Assembly (NCBI GenBank): GCA_003554115.1
Contig: PWFE01000005.1
Span: 1-5,598, forward strand
Direction of reading: 5' to 3'
DNA from: Haloferacaceae archaeon
GTDB lineage: Archaea > Halobacteriota > Halobacteria > Halobacteriales > Haloferacaceae
Length of the DNA stretch: 5,598 bases
Shown here: in pieces, positions 1-5,592 of the stretch
Layout of the letters: the number at the start of each line of letters is the position of its first letter
Position numbering within the stretch: the stretch's first letter is position 1
Made by a program: the position numbers and the translations under genes
The notes under the pieces: model-generated
Seen by the model: only the letters and a program-made list of their open reading frames with translations
The model's database searches: none
What the model was told of the DNA's origin: nothing

Positions 1-855
1 ATGGAAGTCGGCCGAACCCATCCCGACGACGTGAGCGACGACGTCGACCTGCTGTTTTCGTCGCTTCCCTCCGGCATCGCCAGCGAAGTCGAACCCCTGT
101 TTTTGGAAGAAGGGTACGTCGTCTCTTCGAACTCCTCGAACGACAGGATGGGCGAAGATATTCCACTCACGATCCCGGAGATCAACCCTGATCACCTCGG
201 ATTGATCGATGTCCAGCGCGACAACCGCGGCTGGGACGGCGCACTTATCAAAAACCCCAACTGCTCGACAATCACGATGGTGCCGACGCTTGCCGCGCTC
301 GACCAGTTCGGTCTCGAACGCGTCGACGTCACCACCCTGCAGGCCGTCTCCGGGGCGGGCTACTCGGGTGTCACCTCGATGGAGATTATCGACAACGCGA
401 TTCCCCACATCGGCGGTGAGGCTCCGAAAATGGAGACCGAATCCCGCAAACTCCTCGGTTCATTCGACGGCGCAGAGCTCAGCCACCACGAGACGACCGT
501 CAACGCCTCGTGTAACCGGATTCCAACGCTCGACGGCCACCTCGAAAGTCTGTTTGTCGATCTCGCCGACGAGCCAACCCCCGAAGAAGCCCGCCAAGCG
601 ATGCGGGAGTTCCCCGGCGTCGACCTACCAAGCGCGCCCGAGCAACTCATCCACGTCTTTGGTGAGGACGAAATGTACCGTCCACAGCCACGGATGGACC
701 GCGCGCGAGCCAACGGCATGCAGATTTCGGCCGGCGGCATCGAACAGACTGGTTCGGGTATCAAATACAACTGTCTGGCCCACAACACCATTCGTGGTGC
801 CGCGGGCGCAAGCCTATTGAACGGCGAGTTGCTGGTCGACGAAGGCTGGATCTAA
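1..855 (+). CDS. asd: Aspartate-semialdehyde dehydrogenase, 5'-truncated by window edge
   Basis: This enzyme reduces L-aspartyl-4-phosphate to L-aspartate-4-semialdehyde with NADPH, in the cytoplasm, at the branch leading to lysine, threonine and methionine. The visible 284 residues hold the catalytic cysteine (C88 in NPNCST), the glycine-rich GAGYSG segment (118-123), and the active-site pair R173 and H180 in CNRIPTLDGH; the seven-residue R-to-H spacing equals that of the bacterial enzymes. The end (NTIRGAAGA, then LLNGELL) is also typical. Family members are about 340-350 residues, so roughly 60 N-terminal residues with the GxxGxxG dinucleotide-binding loop lie upstream. The ATG at base 1 therefore reads as an internal methionine, not the start. 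The stop is TAA at 853-855. Identification is firm; only the true start is unseen. Confidence 0.96.
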   Translation: MEVGRTHPDDVSDDVDLLFSSLPSGIASEVEPLFLEEGYVVSSNSSNDRMGEDIPLTIPEINPDHLGLIDVQRDNRGWDGALIKNPNCSTITMVPTLAALDQFGLERVDVTTLQAVSGAGYSGVTSMEIIDNAIPHIGGEAPKMETESRKLLGSFDGAELSHHETTVNASCNRIPTLDGHLESLFVDLADEPTPEEARQAMREFPGVDLPSAPEQLIHVFGEDEMYRPQPRMDRARANGMQISAGGIEQTGSGIKYNCLAHNTIRGAAGASLLNGELLVDEGWI

Positions 856-872
856 CTTAGTTTCGAACTGTT

Positions 873-890
873 CAGTTTTTCGTTGTTTTT
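873..890 (+). terminator. T-rich archaeal terminator after asd
   Basis: Two runs of five T (876-880 and 886-890), separated by CGTTG, begin about 20 bases after the asd stop on the coding strand. Archaeal RNA polymerase commonly terminates at such T tracts without a hairpin. I see no clear stem-loop before them. This fits asd ending its transcript before the CBS gene, which has its own promoter. Confidence 0.6.
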
Positions 891-944
891 GGTCATTGAA
901 TCACACGTTGGTCGACCGTCATCGAGTTTGGGTTCCGCACCAAC

Positions 945-974
945 ACTTTTGTAGGTGAACTTGTATCATAAACT
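945..974 (+). promoter_or_regulatory. Putative promoter of the CBS gene (leaderless type)
   Basis: A TATA-like TTTTGTA at 947-953 is centred about 25 bases before the ATG at 975. Archaeal TATA boxes lie about 26 bases before the transcription start, so the predicted start falls at or next to the ATG, giving a leaderless mRNA. No GGAGG-type ribosome binding site precedes the ATG, which agrees. The box is only a partial match to consensus. Confidence 0.5.
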
Positions 975-1376
975 ATGACAGATGTCTTTGTTGGTCGGTT
1001 GATGTCATCGCCAGTCGTCTCAGTAACACCCGACACACCAGTCCAAGAGGCTGCAACCCAACTGTTGGACAACGATATTAGCTCGCTGGTCGTCACCGAT
1101 GAGGCCAACGAGATAGTTGGAATTCTGACCTCAACCGATTTTGTTCGGATGATCGCCGACGAGACGGTAGCCGCCGAGACGACGGTGGCTGACTACATGA
1201 CGACCAGCGTTGTGACGGTGACTGCCAACGACTCGGTCGACGCGGTGGCCAAAACGATGGTCCAGCGCGGCTTTCATCATCTGCCCGTGGTCGACGAATC
1301 GCGGGTTATCGGGATGGTAACTACGACCGATGTGACGGCCTACGTCTCACACATCGAATCGCCACCCACAGCGTAG
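975..1376 (+). CDS. Stand-alone tandem CBS-domain protein
   Basis: This 133-residue protein is little more than two CBS domains, about residues 8-60 and 73-125. Each begins with a methionine-containing lead (RLMSSPVVSV and DYMTTSVVTV) and ends with a hydrophobic strand followed by a T/S-x-x-D element (TSTD at 52-55, TTTD at 116-119), the residues that usually contact the ribose of a bound adenine nucleotide. Paired CBS domains form a Bateman module that commonly binds AMP, ADP, ATP or S-adenosylmethionine and regulates a partner. There is no signal peptide, membrane segment or attached catalytic domain, so the partner is not encoded in the same chain and nothing here identifies it. The gene has its own promoter and ends 18 bases from the convergent dehydrogenase gene. 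The domain call is firm; the ligand and role are unknown. Confidence 0.93.
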   Translation: MTDVFVGRLMSSPVVSVTPDTPVQEAATQLLDNDISSLVVTDEANEIVGILTSTDFVRMIADETVAAETTVADYMTTSVVTVTANDSVDAVAKTMVQRGFHHLPVVDESRVIGMVTTTDVTAYVSHIESPPTA

Positions 1377-1394
1377 ACGGCGTACCGAGAATCG

Positions 1395-2345
1395 CTACAG
1401 CACCTGATTTTCAAACTCGGTTTCGCCGTTGCGGTAGCGTTCGACGTTGGTCGCCAGAATATCTGCGAGCCGCTCGTAGTAATCAGGGGTGTGGCCCGCG
1501 TTGTGCGGAGTGATCGAGACAGTGTCGAAATCCCACAGTGGGTGGTCGTTCGGTAGCGGTTCGGGATCGGTGACGTCGATTGCCGCACCCGCGATCCGGT
1601 TGGCTTGGAGGGCGCTCACAAGATCATCGGTGTCGACCACGCCGCCGCGGGCGATGTTGACAAGGTATGCGTCGGTCGGCAGCGTGAGGAACGCTCCGCT
1701 GTCGATGATGCCGCGTGTCTCGTCGGTTAGTGGGCAGGCCAACACGAGATAATCGGTGCGAGCCAGCGCGTCGTGAATGTCATCGAAGCCCAGCACCTCG
1801 TCGGTTGGGCCTCCCTTTTCAGGAGTGTATCGGACTCCAATCGTCTCGACACCAAAGGGTTCGAGCCGGTCGACGATCGCTTGGCCGATTGCGCCGAGGC
1901 CGACGACAGTCACCGTACTGCCCTGGAGTTCGCGAGCCGGATACGAGCGCCACTCGTTTCGGTCCTGTTGTCGCCAAGCCTGTCTGAAGCCGCGAACGTG
2001 TGAGAGAATCGCACCGAGAACGTATTCGGAGATGTTGGGGCCGTGGACGCCCGATGCGTTGGTGACAGCTGTCCCGTTGGCCTCGAATGCATCGAGATCG
2101 AGATGGCCCACACCGGCGTACACACAGCCAAACAGATCGAGATTCTCGGCGGCCTCGATTGCTTCCGTACTCATCGAAAACCCGGTGGCAATCGGCACGG
2201 TTTCGAGCAACTCGGCCTCCTGTGCTGGCGTTTTACCGACGGCGATTTCGGTCTCGGGCAGCCGTTCGCCGAGTGCGCTTGCGTAGTCTCTGGCCGAAAG
2301 CCCGTGAATTTTCTGTCTGAGGACCGCAATTTCAGGAGTCGACAT
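1395..2345 (-). CDS. D-isomer-specific 2-hydroxyacid dehydrogenase
   Basis: A complete 316-residue member of the D-2-hydroxyacid dehydrogenase family, which interconverts 2-oxoacids and D-2-hydroxyacids with NAD(P)H in the cytoplasm. Residues 1-100 and the C-terminal helix form the substrate domain. The middle Rossmann domain carries GLGAIG (149-154) and the catalytic set R233 (in NIARGGVVD), E262 (in DPEPLP) and H281 (in TPHNAGHT). At the end of the second Rossmann strand, where NAD-dependent members usually have an acidic residue, the chain reads GVRY with R172, which suggests NADP(H) preference; this is inference. The substrate cannot be told from sequence: glyoxylate/hydroxypyruvate, branched-chain oxoacids and others are all possible, and 3-phosphoglycerate is less likely because the regulatory C-terminal domain of SerA is absent. 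The ATG at 2345-2343 gives a normal family N-terminus. A weak GCAGGT precedes it. The gene is convergent with the CBS gene and divergent from the gene at 2584. Confidence 0.94.
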   Translation of the reverse strand: MSTPEIAVLRQKIHGLSARDYASALGERLPETEIAVGKTPAQEAELLETVPIATGFSMSTEAIEAAENLDLFGCVYAGVGHLDLDAFEANGTAVTNASGVHGPNISEYVLGAILSHVRGFRQAWRQQDRNEWRSYPARELQGSTVTVVGLGAIGQAIVDRLEPFGVETIGVRYTPEKGGPTDEVLGFDDIHDALARTDYLVLACPLTDETRGIIDSGAFLTLPTDAYLVNIARGGVVDTDDLVSALQANRIAGAAIDVTDPEPLPNDHPLWDFDTVSITPHNAGHTPDYYERLADILATNVERYRNGETEFENQVL

Positions 2346-2367
2346 ACCTGCTGTTTTGGCTCAACCT

Positions 2368-2414
2368 ACATGAGTGTGGGGTCAGATTTCGCCTGAATAA
2401 CATGTGTGGGTTCA
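2368..2414. repeat. Imperfect direct repeat in divergent spacer
   Basis: ACATGAGTGTGGGGTCA at 2368-2384 is echoed by ACATGTGTGGGTTCA at 2400-2414, differing by a two-base gap and one substitution, with copy starts 32 bases apart, near three helical turns. A third TGTGGG core lies at 2535-2540. The pair sits just upstream of the minus-strand dehydrogenase start and could be an operator or chance similarity. No function can be assigned. Confidence 0.35.
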
Positions 2415-2543
2415 AACGCTGTTCCTCCCGGAGAATCCGCACAGACCAACCGTGCGACCCGATGTAAGTACGACAACCCGTCTTCGTGAAGTAGCATTGA
2501 AAAGACGCATCAGCACAGTCGACGTCTCACGGCCTGTGGGCAC

Positions 2544-2583
2544 AATATTGAATATTCGGCTACACGTATTGGTGAATGGTACC
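2544..2583 (+). promoter_or_regulatory. Putative promoter of the membrane-hairpin protein gene
   Basis: AATATT-G-AATATT at 2544-2556 is the most AT-rich element in the spacer, and the second half is centred about 30 bases before the ATG at 2584. With the usual 26-base spacing, transcription would begin about 2577-2581, leaving a leader of only a few bases. This supports 2584 over the in-frame GTG at 2572 or the upstream ATG at 2404, which would fall outside the transcript. The element is also a 13-base palindrome around its central G. Confidence 0.55.
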
Positions 2584-3546
2584 ATGTCACGGGAGTCGAC
2601 TGTCTACGACGAAACCGCCGAGCGGTTTCTCGCGGTCGAATCAGCACTCGAAGCGACAGCGACGTCGCCGGCTCCCATCGAAGGCATCGTTTACGACGCG
2701 ACACTCGTCTCGCCGGCCGTCCTGCCGATAGGCGTGCGCCGTCGACTCGCCGAAGAGCTCTCGACGCTCCGCCTACAGGATGCGGCCAGTGCCACCAGAG
2801 TCGAGCAGGCCGCCGGCAGTCGGCCCACCCGAACCGAGCCGTCGGCGTTTCCGCGTCCGGTTGTCACTGCAGCCGACAGTGAGTCGACCGCGTGGGCCGA
2901 CGAGCTGTTGGCTGTACTTCCTGACCGACTGGTTGCACTGACTGTCGTTGACCCCGCTGTTGATGTGGAGTTCCTTCCGGGCGAGGCCGAACGCAACGAA
3001 CTCGCCGAAGCGGTAGGCCACCAGCCGGTCGTGACGGCGTTCGTCTTTCCCGAAACAACCGAGCTCACCGACCAACTCGGCTTGCCGACGCTCTCGGGGT
3101 TGTTTGATGTCGTCGACGCTGAGTCGGTGACCGAGCTCAACCAGCGAATCGTGCCACTCAAACCGCTTGATTCGTCGACGGCGTTCGTCCACACCCACGA
3201 AAACCGTGATCTCGAAGGCGTCGACTTCGCAGTCGAGCGAGCCGCCTTCGAGGCCGGAAACATCGTGATCGAAGACGGCGTGTGCCGGATTGACCCCGAA
3301 CTCCGTGACCGACTCGAATGCATCCACAACAGCCAGCGAGCCACCAACGAACTCCTTTTCGGCGGGCTGTTGGCAACGGTTGGCGCGCTGCCGGTCGTGA
3401 ACATGCTCATCCAGTCGACGCTCACCTCCAGTGGGCTCGTCAGCCCGCTGTTGTTCGGCGTGGCAGTCGTCTGTATGGCGCTCGCGCTCGCCAGTATGGG
3501 TGCGAAACAGCGAGTACTCGAATCGCTTGCGGCGACACCGAGCTAA
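2584..3546 (+). CDS. Protein of unknown function with C-terminal two-helix membrane hairpin
   Basis: I do not recognise this 320-residue protein. Residues 1-255 look soluble and acidic, with no signal peptide and no catalytic motif I can name. They include an Ala/Thr/Arg-rich stretch of low predicted order around 65-100 and alternating hydrophobic strands and helices at 105-200, among them VALTVVD and VVTAFVFPE. Near the C-terminus are two hydrophobic spans, about 257-278 and 284-306, separated by a short polar turn (TLTSSG), then a short tail with K308 and R310. This predicts a membrane hairpin with both ends on the cytoplasmic side and the large domain facing the cytoplasm. The open frame extends back to 2404, but those 60 extra residues are basic and unlike a haloarchaeal protein, and the promoter lies inside them, so ATG 2584 is preferred. 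The stop codon overlaps that of the convergent gene. That it is a real gene is supported by length, acidic composition and the organised C-terminus. Confidence 0.85.
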   Translation: MSRESTVYDETAERFLAVESALEATATSPAPIEGIVYDATLVSPAVLPIGVRRRLAEELSTLRLQDAASATRVEQAAGSRPTRTEPSAFPRPVVTAADSESTAWADELLAVLPDRLVALTVVDPAVDVEFLPGEAERNELAEAVGHQPVVTAFVFPETTELTDQLGLPTLSGLFDVVDAESVTELNQRIVPLKPLDSSTAFVHTHENRDLEGVDFAVERAAFEAGNIVIEDGVCRIDPELRDRLECIHNSQRATNELLFGGLLATVGALPVVNMLIQSTLTSSGLVSPLLFGVAVVCMALALASMGAKQRVLESLAATPS

Positions 3547-4064
3547 GGCGTCTCAGTGATCCCCTGTTGTAGGCCGACCCAGTTGCTGATTGTGCCTGTC
3601 TCGTCAGCGATGGGTGCGAGTGCGAGATGATTCATAAACGGAGTTCCGTCGGCCCGGTAGTTCCGAATGTCGACGACAACCGGGGCCCAGATATCGATTG
3701 CTTCGTGGAGATCAGCGACCGCGTCGGCAGCAGTCTCGGGGCCCTGCAGTAGCCGGAGATTGTCGCCGAGGACATCGCATTCGGCGTAGCCAGTGATCGA
3801 TTCGAACGTCTCATTGGCGTAGTAGATCGGGTTGTCTTGGTAGGCCGGCCCCGAAATCGCCATCCCGACCGGCGCGTGATCCATTGTGGGCGTGTTCCAC
3901 GACAGCCCCGACTGCTCGCTGTAGTGTGTTTTCCTAGCGGCCGTCGACCGAATCTCGCCGAGCAACCCGGCGATGCGTTCGATTCGGTCGATGGAGTCGA
4001 CCACCGGCCCGTCGGCTTCGGCCCGCTGTTCGAACAGTCGGGCCAACTCGTCGTCAGCAGTCAT
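3543..4064 (-). CDS. Short PAS/LOV-like sensor protein lacking the photoadduct cysteine
   Basis: From the preferred ATG at 4064-4062 the protein has 173 residues: an acidic, helical N-terminal part (1-60) and one PAS domain of the LOV type (about 62-172). The domain follows the LOV pattern: HAPVGMAIS, NPIYYANETFESITGY, GDNLRLLQGPET, RNYRADGTPFMN and WVGLQQGIT. Flavin-contacting N102, R104, Q107, N135, N145 and Q166 are present, and the spacings around the first five match Bacillus YtvA as I recall it. The residue that is the adduct-forming cysteine in LOV photoreceptors is leucine here (L103, codon CTC at 3758-3756). Flavin binding is therefore plausible, but the normal photocycle is not. No kinase, DNA-binding or other output domain is attached, so it probably acts through a partner or by dimer changes. 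An in-frame ATG at 4118 would add 18 basic residues (RPNRKHRAG), atypical for this proteome. Its stop overlaps that of the upstream convergent gene; its 5' end faces the flavoprotein gene. Confidence 0.88.
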   Translation of the reverse strand: MTADDELARLFEQRAEADGPVVDSIDRIERIAGLLGEIRSTAARKTHYSEQSGLSWNTPTMDHAPVGMAISGPAYQDNPIYYANETFESITGYAECDVLGDNLRLLQGPETAADAVADLHEAIDIWAPVVVDIRNYRADGTPFMNHLALAPIADETGTISNWVGLQQGITETP

Positions 4065-4162
4065 ACCGGAGCTACGGAGTGAGCCGGCACGATGCTTACG
4101 ATTCGGTCTTCCAACCAATCGGAGTTCGGGGGCTTTAATATCGACTCGGGGTGGTAACTGGT
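4065..4162. promoter_or_regulatory. Divergent promoter region between LOV-like and flavoprotein genes
   Basis: This 98-base spacer must hold both promoters. For the plus-strand gene, TTTAATAT at 4134-4141 is centred about 25 bases before the ATG at 4163, a good match to a haloarchaeal TATA box and predicting a leaderless mRNA. The minus-strand promoter is less clear. The same AT block reads TATTAAAG on that strand and would place a start near 4111, giving a leader of about 47 bases before 4064. Alternatively, a weak GAATCGTAAG at about 4092-4101 would give an almost leaderless transcript. A shared AT block would make the two promoters compete. Confidence 0.6.
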
Positions 4163-5554
4163 ATGGAACGCGTCAACGTAGCGATTGTCGGCGGCGGCCC
4201 TGCCGGCACCGCCGCGGCCCACGCCGCGGCCAGCGACGGAGCCTCCACTGTCGTCTTCGAAAAGGGCGTCCCGCGGGCCGACCGCGAGGGGTTGGGCCCC
4301 GATTCGACCGACGCCGCGGGGATTCTCGACTACTGGGTTGATATCATGGATATCCACCCTGATGAGTTCGACGACGACATCCTCCTTCAACACCTCGACC
4401 GTGCAGAGTTCATTGGCCCGAACGAATCCTGTACGCTCAAAAGCACCGGAATCGATTCGTCGTACGACCATTTCGGCTACACGTTCAACCGCGCCGCATT
4501 CGACGACTGGATGCGCGAGCGCGCCGAAGACGCCGGCGCAGCGTACCGAACTGGTGTTCGTGTAACGGGTGTCGAGAGTAATCTTGACGCCGAGGGTAGC
4601 GACGAGCCTCGACACGTTGTCTCGCTGGCCAACGGCGACAGCGTGGGAGTCGACTTCTTGATTCTCGCCGATGGTCCACAGCGCACCGTCACCAACGGAG
4701 TACTCGATAGCTATCTGCCGGACGGCAAGCAGGCCTCCGAGCTGCTGGCCTCCCCGAAGGTCAACCACATCGCCTACCAGGAGTACCGCCGGTTCCCCGA
4801 GGAGGTGTTCGAGGAACTCAACACGTCGATCAAATTCTGGTGGGGCCTCATGCCTGGCCACACCGCCTACCCGTGGGTGTTTCCGAACGACAACCAGGTC
4901 TGTCGTGTTGGGCTGACGATGCCAATCGGCCTCGATATCGACGCCATCGCCGACCGCGAGGAGTACGCACTGCTTGAACGCGAAGACGACCGCATTCCGC
5001 AAGGCGCGACGTACATCCGTCGACTGCTCGAACGCGAGTGGGGCGATGAGTATGACATCGATGAGGATTTCCCGCTCGTCGAAGACCGAGGCAAACGTGG
5101 CGGCACCGAGACCTACAGCATCTCGTCGACGAAGCCGATTGAATCACCAGTCGAGGCTGGCATCGCAGTTGCCGGCGGCGCGATGGGCACGACCTCGGCA
5201 TTCCACGAGGGTGGCGACCACGTTGCAGTCCGAACCGGTGCGATTGCGGGTGAGTTGGCAGCCGCAGGCGATCTGTCGACGTACAACGACCGGTGGGCTG
5301 AGGCCATCGGCGATGAGTTGCTGCGGAACGTCACGTTTGCGGAACTCTGTCGAGGTTACGGACCTCACGATTGGGACAAGACGTTCAAATCGGTACGCGG
5401 GATGCTGGCAGCTGATGGCTCGAACCTGCTTAAAAAGCGTACACTCAGCTCTGGGCTTTCCGGTGCGAAGGTCTTATATAAGTATAAAAAGCAAAAGCGG
5501 TCGCTCAGAAAGAACGGCTACGTCCAACTGACCGCTGACGACTACGCCTACTGA
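4163..5554 (+). CDS. FAD-dependent oxidoreductase, geranylgeranyl reductase-like superfamily
   Basis: This 463-residue protein belongs to the FAD-binding superfamily that includes digeranylgeranylglycerophospholipid reductase, FixC and related monooxygenase-fold enzymes. The N-terminus has the ADP-binding fold GGGPAG (10-15) and the second-strand acidic residue in FEKG (E33). FLILADGP (165-172) corresponds to the internal DG motif, and YPWVFP (236-241) resembles the YGWVFP element of geranylgeranyl reductases. The third FAD segment reads AVAGGAMGTTSAFHEGG (335-351); the Asp of the usual GDAAG is replaced by Gly. Archaeal lipid reductases are usually near 400 residues, so this chain is longer, with a basic C-terminal tail (424-450, many Lys and Arg) that may touch the membrane surface. 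It could saturate isoprenoid chains of lipids, quinones or carotenoids; the substrate is not determined by sequence. ATG 4163 is preferred over GTG 4151 because it starts the Rossmann fold at the usual distance and fits the TATA box spacing. Confidence 0.88.
   Translation: MERVNVAIVGGGPAGTAAAHAAASDGASTVVFEKGVPRADREGLGPDSTDAAGILDYWVDIMDIHPDEFDDDILLQHLDRAEFIGPNESCTLKSTGIDSSYDHFGYTFNRAAFDDWMRERAEDAGAAYRTGVRVTGVESNLDAEGSDEPRHVVSLANGDSVGVDFLILADGPQRTVTNGVLDSYLPDGKQASELLASPKVNHIAYQEYRRFPEEVFEELNTSIKFWWGLMPGHTAYPWVFPNDNQVCRVGLTMPIGLDIDAIADREEYALLEREDDRIPQGATYIRRLLEREWGDEYDIDEDFPLVEDRGKRGGTETYSISSTKPIESPVEAGIAVAGGAMGTTSAFHEGGDHVAVRTGAIAGELAAAGDLSTYNDRWAEAIGDELLRNVTFAELCRGYGPHDWDKTFKSVRGMLAADGSNLLKKRTLSSGLSGAKVLYKYKKQKRSLRKNGYVQLTADDYAY
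5473..5490. promoter_or_regulatory. Strong TATA-like elements inside the 3' end of the flavoprotein gene
   Basis: A perfect ten-base palindrome CTTATATAAG (5473-5482) is followed by TATAAAAA (5483-5490). The block is far more AT-rich than the surrounding coding sequence and uses TTA, TAT and AAA codons where haloarchaeal genes prefer GC-ending ones. It encodes part of the Lys/Tyr-rich tail, so the composition partly follows from the protein. It could serve as an internal promoter in either direction, for example for a 3'-end RNA, but nothing else confirms this. Confidence 0.3.
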
Positions 5555-5570
5555 TTGCGGGCCGCTCGTC

Positions 5571-5592
5571 GTTTCTTGTTGTGATATTTATT
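5571..5592 (+). terminator. T-rich tail after the flavoprotein gene
   Basis: After the stop at 5552-5554 comes GTTTCTTGTTGTGATATTTATT (here cited as positions 5571-5592), T-rich on the coding strand and a plausible archaeal termination region. There is no hairpin. The GATATTTA at 5583-5590 could instead be the TATA box of a gene beyond the window end, so the call is tentative. Confidence 0.4.

Noticed and set aside
1..3. ATG at the first base as the start of asd
   Set aside because: The protein lacks the N-terminal dinucleotide-binding loop, about 60 residues, that all family members have; the methionine corresponds to an interior position.
1377..1394. Possible terminator between the convergent CBS and dehydrogenase genes
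   Set aside because: The 18-base spacer has no T tract on either strand and no stem-loop, so no terminator can be supported there.
2404..2583. N-terminal extension of the membrane-hairpin protein from ATG 2404
   Set aside because: The 60 residues are basic and of non-haloarchaeal composition, and the best TATA-like element lies within this stretch, so it reads as promoter DNA.
2691..3425. Minus-strand open frame (244 codons) opposite the membrane-hairpin gene
   Set aside because: The product is Ser/Thr/Arg-rich and low in complexity, as expected from reading GC-rich codons in reverse; the plus strand has the acidic composition and ordered membrane helices.
4065..4118. Longer start of the LOV-like gene at ATG 4118-4116
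   Set aside because: The 18 added residues are rich in Arg and Lys with no acidic residue, unlike the proteome, and no TATA-like box sits at the right distance for it.
4151..4162. GTG 4151 as the start of the flavoprotein
   Set aside because: ATG 4163 puts the Rossmann strand at its normal distance and lies 25 bases from the TATA box; GTG 4151 would lie upstream of the predicted transcript start.
4061..5002. Long minus-strand open frame (313 codons) opposite the flavoprotein gene
   Set aside because: It is a mirror frame of a GC-rich coding gene, a common effect in haloarchaea. Its product shows no recognisable domain, whereas the plus-strand frame has clear FAD motifs.
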